From NCBI GenBank assembly GCA_030824835.1, contig JAPJRA010000001.1, forward strand, positions 9,775 to 34,441: a stretch of 24,667 bases of DNA. Direction: 5' to 3'. A program made the translations under genes and the position numbers. A model generated the notes under the pieces. That model was not told the DNA's origin, ran no database searches, and saw only the letters and a program-made list of their open reading frames with translations. Source of the stretch: Geminicoccaceae bacterium. GTDB taxonomy: Bacteria; Pseudomonadota; Alphaproteobacteria; Geminicoccales; Geminicoccaceae. This document shows positions 21,718 through 24,667 of the stretch, piece after piece (position 1 is the stretch's first letter; each line of letters starts with the position of its first letter).

Positions 21718-23571
21718 ATGGCTACCCATGGACTCGCCACTACCTTTCCGCAGATGTCGAGCGCCCCCGCCGCACGGACCGTCGATGCTGCCGCCCCGCG
21801 GCGGCGATCCATTGTGGCATGGATCACCCCCACCAAGTTGCGCCTGTTCAGCGGCTTGTGGCTGCTCACCTACGCTGCCACGCATCTCATCAATCACGCG
21901 CTGGGAATGGTGTCGCTCGTGGCGGCCGAGAATGGCCGCGCCGTTTTCCTGGCATTCTGGCGAATTCCGCTGGTGGAGACGACACTCCTGGCGGCACTGC
22001 TCCTGCATGCCGGGTTGGGTGTGTGGAGCCTGTGGCAGCGGCGCAGCCTGCGTATGGGCGCCACCAACACAATCCAAATCATCCTGGGATTGTTGATTCC
22101 GACATACCTTGCGGCCCATGTCATGGGTACCGGCTGGCTGCATCGCTGCTGTGGTGTCACGGACAGCTACAGTTTCGTGCTCGGGCGGGTTTGGCCGCAG
22201 GGCGTCGGCACGCTCACTGTCATGCTGCTGGTCATCTGGCTGCACGGCGCGATCGGGCTGCATTGCTGGGCGCGGCTGCATCCGGCCTACCGGCGCCTGC
22301 AGCCTTGGCTGTTGATGATCGCGACGCTCATTCCCGTTCTGGCCCTGGCTGGCGTCGTCAGTGGCGGCCGGGAAACGGCAGCGCGGCGCAGCATCGATCC
22401 CGCCGCCTGGTCCATGCTGGCAACGCAGCAGAATTGGCCCACCGACGCCCAGCGGGTGATCTGGGTCGACCGCCCGACCCGATGGATCGAAACCGGGTTT
22501 GTGGGACTGATCGTGGTCGTCTCGATCCTCTGGGTGGGGCGCTGGTTGTGGTCCCGTCGGCGGGACATCCGACTTACCTACCCCGGTGGGCGCACGATCA
22601 TGGTGCCGCGCGGGCTCAGCATTCTTGAGGCCAGCCGCCTCTCAGGGATACCGCATGCCTCGGTCTGCGGCGGGCACGGGCGCTGCTCCACCTGTCGCGT
22701 CCGCGTGGGGCAGGGACGTGAGCGGCTGCCGCCGCCGTCGACGGCAGAGCGGCGCGTTCTTCGTCGCATCGCCGCAGCCGCCGATGTCCGCCTTGCCTGC
22801 CAGACGCGACCGATGGCGGACCTCGTGGTGACGCCATTGATGCCGGCCGCGGCGACGGCAGCCGACGTGCTCAGCCCCATGGCACCGCGCTACGGGATCG
22901 AGCGCGAGGTTGCGGTCCTGTTCGCCGATCTACGCAACTTCACGCACATATCGGAGAGCCGGCTCCCTTACGACACGGTCTTCATCCTCAATCGCTACTT
23001 CGGCGCCATGGGCAGCGCCATCGAGGCTGCCGGCGGTCTTGTGGACAAGTTCATCGGCGACGGGGTCATGGCGTTGTTCGGAGTCAATGGCGCGGCCGAC
23101 GCCGCGGCAGGTGCCGCCCTGACCGCGGCCCGCGGCATGGCCGACGCCTTGGAGGATCTGAACCGGGAGTTGGCGGCAGAGCTCGATGTGCCGTTGCACA
23201 TGGGGATGGGGCTTCACCTGGGTACAGTGATCCTGGGCGAAATGGGACACGGTCGAGCCAGGTCGCTCACGGCAATCGGCGATGTTGTCAACGTCGCCAG
23301 CCGGCTCGAGACCCTGACCAAGGAGCTCGGCTGCCAGCTCGTAGTCTCGCAAAGTGTCACCGACCGCGCCGGAATCAGCATCCTCGGCGCCACTCGACGC
23401 GACGTCGACGTACGCGGCAGGACCGGTCGCTTGGCGGTGCTCCTGGTCGCCGACGCCGCGGACCTGCCGCGCCTACCCGCTACCGGCGCCGACCGACACC
23501 GTGGATGGCAGCGCGCGCTCAGCTTGCTGAGCTGGGCACAGTGGCGTCGTGGTCGAATACCACCAGCCTAA
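21718..23571 (+). CDS. cyaC: CyaC-like redox-sensing nucleotide cyclase (membrane anchor + 2Fe-2S + class III cyclase)
   Basis: A 617-residue three-part fusion. Residues ~41-277 hold six membrane helices with histidines in or near them (His56, His60, His97, His134, His176, His182), like diheme-b anchors of succinate:quinone oxidoreductases. Residues ~284-372 form a 2Fe-2S ferredoxin domain with Cys317-x5-Cys323-x2-Cys326 and Cys361. Residues ~395-575 are a class III cyclase: metal Asp404 and Asp448, purine-selecting Lys444 and Thr518, and Asn525/Arg529 ('VVNVASRLE'). The Lys/Thr pair suggests adenylate cyclase, class IIIb. Sinorhizobium meliloti CyaC has the same layout and responds to quinone redox state; equivalence is inferred. 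ATG at 21718 follows a hairpin covering GAGG. Confidence 0.9.
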   Translation: MATHGLATTFPQMSSAPAARTVDAAAPRRRSIVAWITPTKLRLFSGLWLLTYAATHLINHALGMVSLVAAENGRAVFLAFWRIPLVETTLLAALLLHAGLGVWSLWQRRSLRMGATNTIQIILGLLIPTYLAAHVMGTGWLHRCCGVTDSYSFVLGRVWPQGVGTLTVMLLVIWLHGAIGLHCWARLHPAYRRLQPWLLMIATLIPVLALAGVVSGGRETAARRSIDPAAWSMLATQQNWPTDAQRVIWVDRPTRWIETGFVGLIVVVSILWVGRWLWSRRRDIRLTYPGGRTIMVPRGLSILEASRLSGIPHASVCGGHGRCSTCRVRVGQGRERLPPPSTAERRVLRRIAAAADVRLACQTRPMADLVVTPLMPAAATAADVLSPMAPRYGIEREVAVLFADLRNFTHISESRLPYDTVFILNRYFGAMGSAIEAAGGLVDKFIGDGVMALFGVNGAADAAAGAALTAARGMADALEDLNRELAAELDVPLHMGMGLHLGTVILGEMGHGRARSLTAIGDVVNVASRLETLTKELGCQLVVSQSVTDRAGISILGATRRDVDVRGRTGRLAVLLVADAADLPRLPATGADRHRGWQRALSLLSWAQWRRGRIPPA

Positions 23572-23691
23572 CGATGGTGGCGCCTCGGTGATCCACTGTT
23601 ATCCAGGCCAATCATGTTTCTTGGGCTTGACACATGCGGGGTGGCGGAGCGCAAAGTCACCTACGCCACGGTGGGGAAACTCAAGCTGAGC

Positions 23692-24489
23692 ATGACCGAA
23701 AATCCGCTGGCCCTGAGTGTCGAGGGCATCAAGAAGCAGTTCGGCCAGGTCGAGGTCCTCAAGGGCATCTCGGTCGGTGCGTCCAAGGGTGATGTCATCG
23801 CCATCCTCGGCGCTAGCGGCTCGGGGAAAAGCACTTTTCTGCGCTGCATCAATCTGCTGGAGACGCCCAATGCCGGGCGGATCGTCGTGGCAGGCGAGGA
23901 GATCCGCCTGAAGCCCGGCAAAGGCGGGGCCATGCGACCGCAGGACCCGAAGCAATTGGCCCGGATCCGATCCAAGCTGGCGATGGTCTTCCAGGGCTTC
24001 AATCTCTGGTCACACCTGACCATCCTCGAGAACGTGATCGAGGCGCCGGTCCATGTGCTGAAGGTACCACGCAAGGAAGCGGTCGAGCGAGCCGAGCAGT
24101 TGCTGAACAAGGTGGGCATCTTTCAGCGACGCAATGCCTATCCCGCGCATATCTCGGGCGGGCAGCAGCAGCGAGCGGCGATAGCGCGCGCGCTGGCGAT
24201 GGAACCCACGGTCATGCTGTTCGACGAGCCAACCTCGGCTCTCGACCCCGAGCTCGTCGGCGAAGTGCTGAAGGTGATGCGCGATCTCGCCGACGAAGGC
24301 CGTACCATGCTCGTCGTCACCCATGAGATGGGCTTTGCCCGCGACGTCGCCAGCCAAGTGGTGTTTCTGCATCAGGGCCTGATCGAGGCGCAGGGCCCAC
24401 CGAAGCCGATGTTCTCCGCGCCGCCGACGGAGCGGTTCAAGCAGTTTCTATCCAGCTTTACTCAGCAAGAGCGAGGCGCTGCCACTTGA
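23692..24489 (+). CDS. Amino-acid ABC transporter ATP-binding protein (HisP/GlnQ type)
   Basis: A 265-residue ATPase of a polar amino-acid or opine importer. Walker A GASGSGKST (40-48), Q-loop 'FQGFNLW' (100-106), signature SGGQQQ (155-160), Walker B VMLFDEP (174-180) and switch His211 are all intact. The 'MVFQGFNLWSHLTILENVIE' segment is typical of the HisP/OccP subfamily. The frame extends upstream to 23614, but the ATG at 23692 gives the normal length. TTGACA at 23627-23632 could be part of a promoter, without a clear -10. It is followed 59 bases later by a binding-protein gene, so the two probably form one operon with permeases beyond the window. Confidence 0.93.
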   Translation: MTENPLALSVEGIKKQFGQVEVLKGISVGASKGDVIAILGASGSGKSTFLRCINLLETPNAGRIVVAGEEIRLKPGKGGAMRPQDPKQLARIRSKLAMVFQGFNLWSHLTILENVIEAPVHVLKVPRKEAVERAEQLLNKVGIFQRRNAYPAHISGGQQQRAAIARALAMEPTVMLFDEPTSALDPELVGEVLKVMRDLADEGRTMLVVTHEMGFARDVASQVVFLHQGLIEAQGPPKPMFSAPPTERFKQFLSSFTQQERGAAT

Positions 24490-24548
24490 CGACGAAGGCG
24501 GCGCGGATGTCACACTGCATGCAACAGGTCGAGTTTCGGAGAGCCATC

Positions 24549-24667
24549 ATGACATCATTCTCGCGCCGGCTGGCGATGATCGCCACCGTGGGCTTCTTGG
24601 CACTGACAGGCGGTGCTGAGGCCAAGGACTGGACCAAGATTCGCTTTGGCGTGGAGGGGGCCTACCC
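24549..24667 (+). CDS. Periplasmic amino-acid-binding protein (5' part only)
   Basis: The first 39 codons are visible. A signal peptide is clear: 'MTSFSRRLAMIATVGFLALT' followed by 'GGAEA', likely cut after the last Ala. The mature start 'KDWTKIRFGVEGAYP' matches the opening strand of SBP_bac_3 lysine/arginine/ornithine- or octopine-binding proteins ('I-R-x-G-V-E-G-A-Y-P'). GGAGAG lies seven bases before the ATG. It sits downstream of the matching ATPase. The rest of the gene lies beyond the window. Confidence 0.85.
   Translation, partial: MTSFSRRLAMIATVGFLALTGGAEAKDWTKIRFGVEGAY

Overview
The window is GC-rich, densely coded DNA from an alphaproteobacterium. A Rhodospirillales-like or related lineage is my inference; I cannot place it more closely. 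The flagellar gene order (fliF-fliG-fliH-fliN-flbD-flhA-flhF), the FlbD-type sigma-54 activator, the DUF1153/SciP CtrA-inhibitor homologue, candidate CtrA boxes and a DksA with a reduced zinc finger all point to the Caulobacter/Azospirillum type of cell-cycle-linked flagellar hierarchy.

Layout. Positions 1-1105 (minus) hold a partial MBL-fold hydrolase and a small SAM-dependent methyltransferase downstream of the flagellar operon. Positions 1231-9507 (minus) are one tightly packed operon, fliF > fliG > fliH > fliN > flbD > flhA > flhF, building the MS ring, the switch, the export gate and the sigma-54 regulator. Positions 9615-9890 (minus) are sciP, with a compact AT-rich control region in front of it. 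Positions 10041-13184 (minus) are the hook operon fliK > flgD > flgE, preceded by a near-consensus sigma-54 promoter and upstream direct repeats. dksA (13324-13740) and a moeB/thiF-like gene (13965-14738) follow on the minus strand. Positions 14855-16259 (plus) are an overlapping set: an unidentified small helical protein, fliO and fliP. It converges with mtgA (16272-17039, minus), which lies downstream of an EF-G paralogue (17107-19122, minus).

From 19421 the content changes. There is an orphan zinc-finger anti-sigma-like membrane protein, two small membrane proteins (76 and 58 aa, the second at 20728-20904), an NnrU-family membrane protein (minus), and a CyaC-like fusion of a six-helix histidine-rich anchor, a 2Fe-2S ferredoxin domain and a class III nucleotide cyclase (21718-23571). 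The window ends with an amino-acid ABC transporter ATPase and the start of its periplasmic binding protein.

How the parts may work together (inference): CtrA would drive the early fliF operon, which encodes FlbD. FlbD with sigma-54 would then drive the hook operon from the 13197-13212 promoter. SciP, encoded between the two operons, would feed back on CtrA. The cyclase may couple quinone or respiratory redox state to cAMP. No rRNA, tRNA, CRISPR array, insertion sequence or prophage was seen, and no stretch longer than 300 bases lacks a gene.
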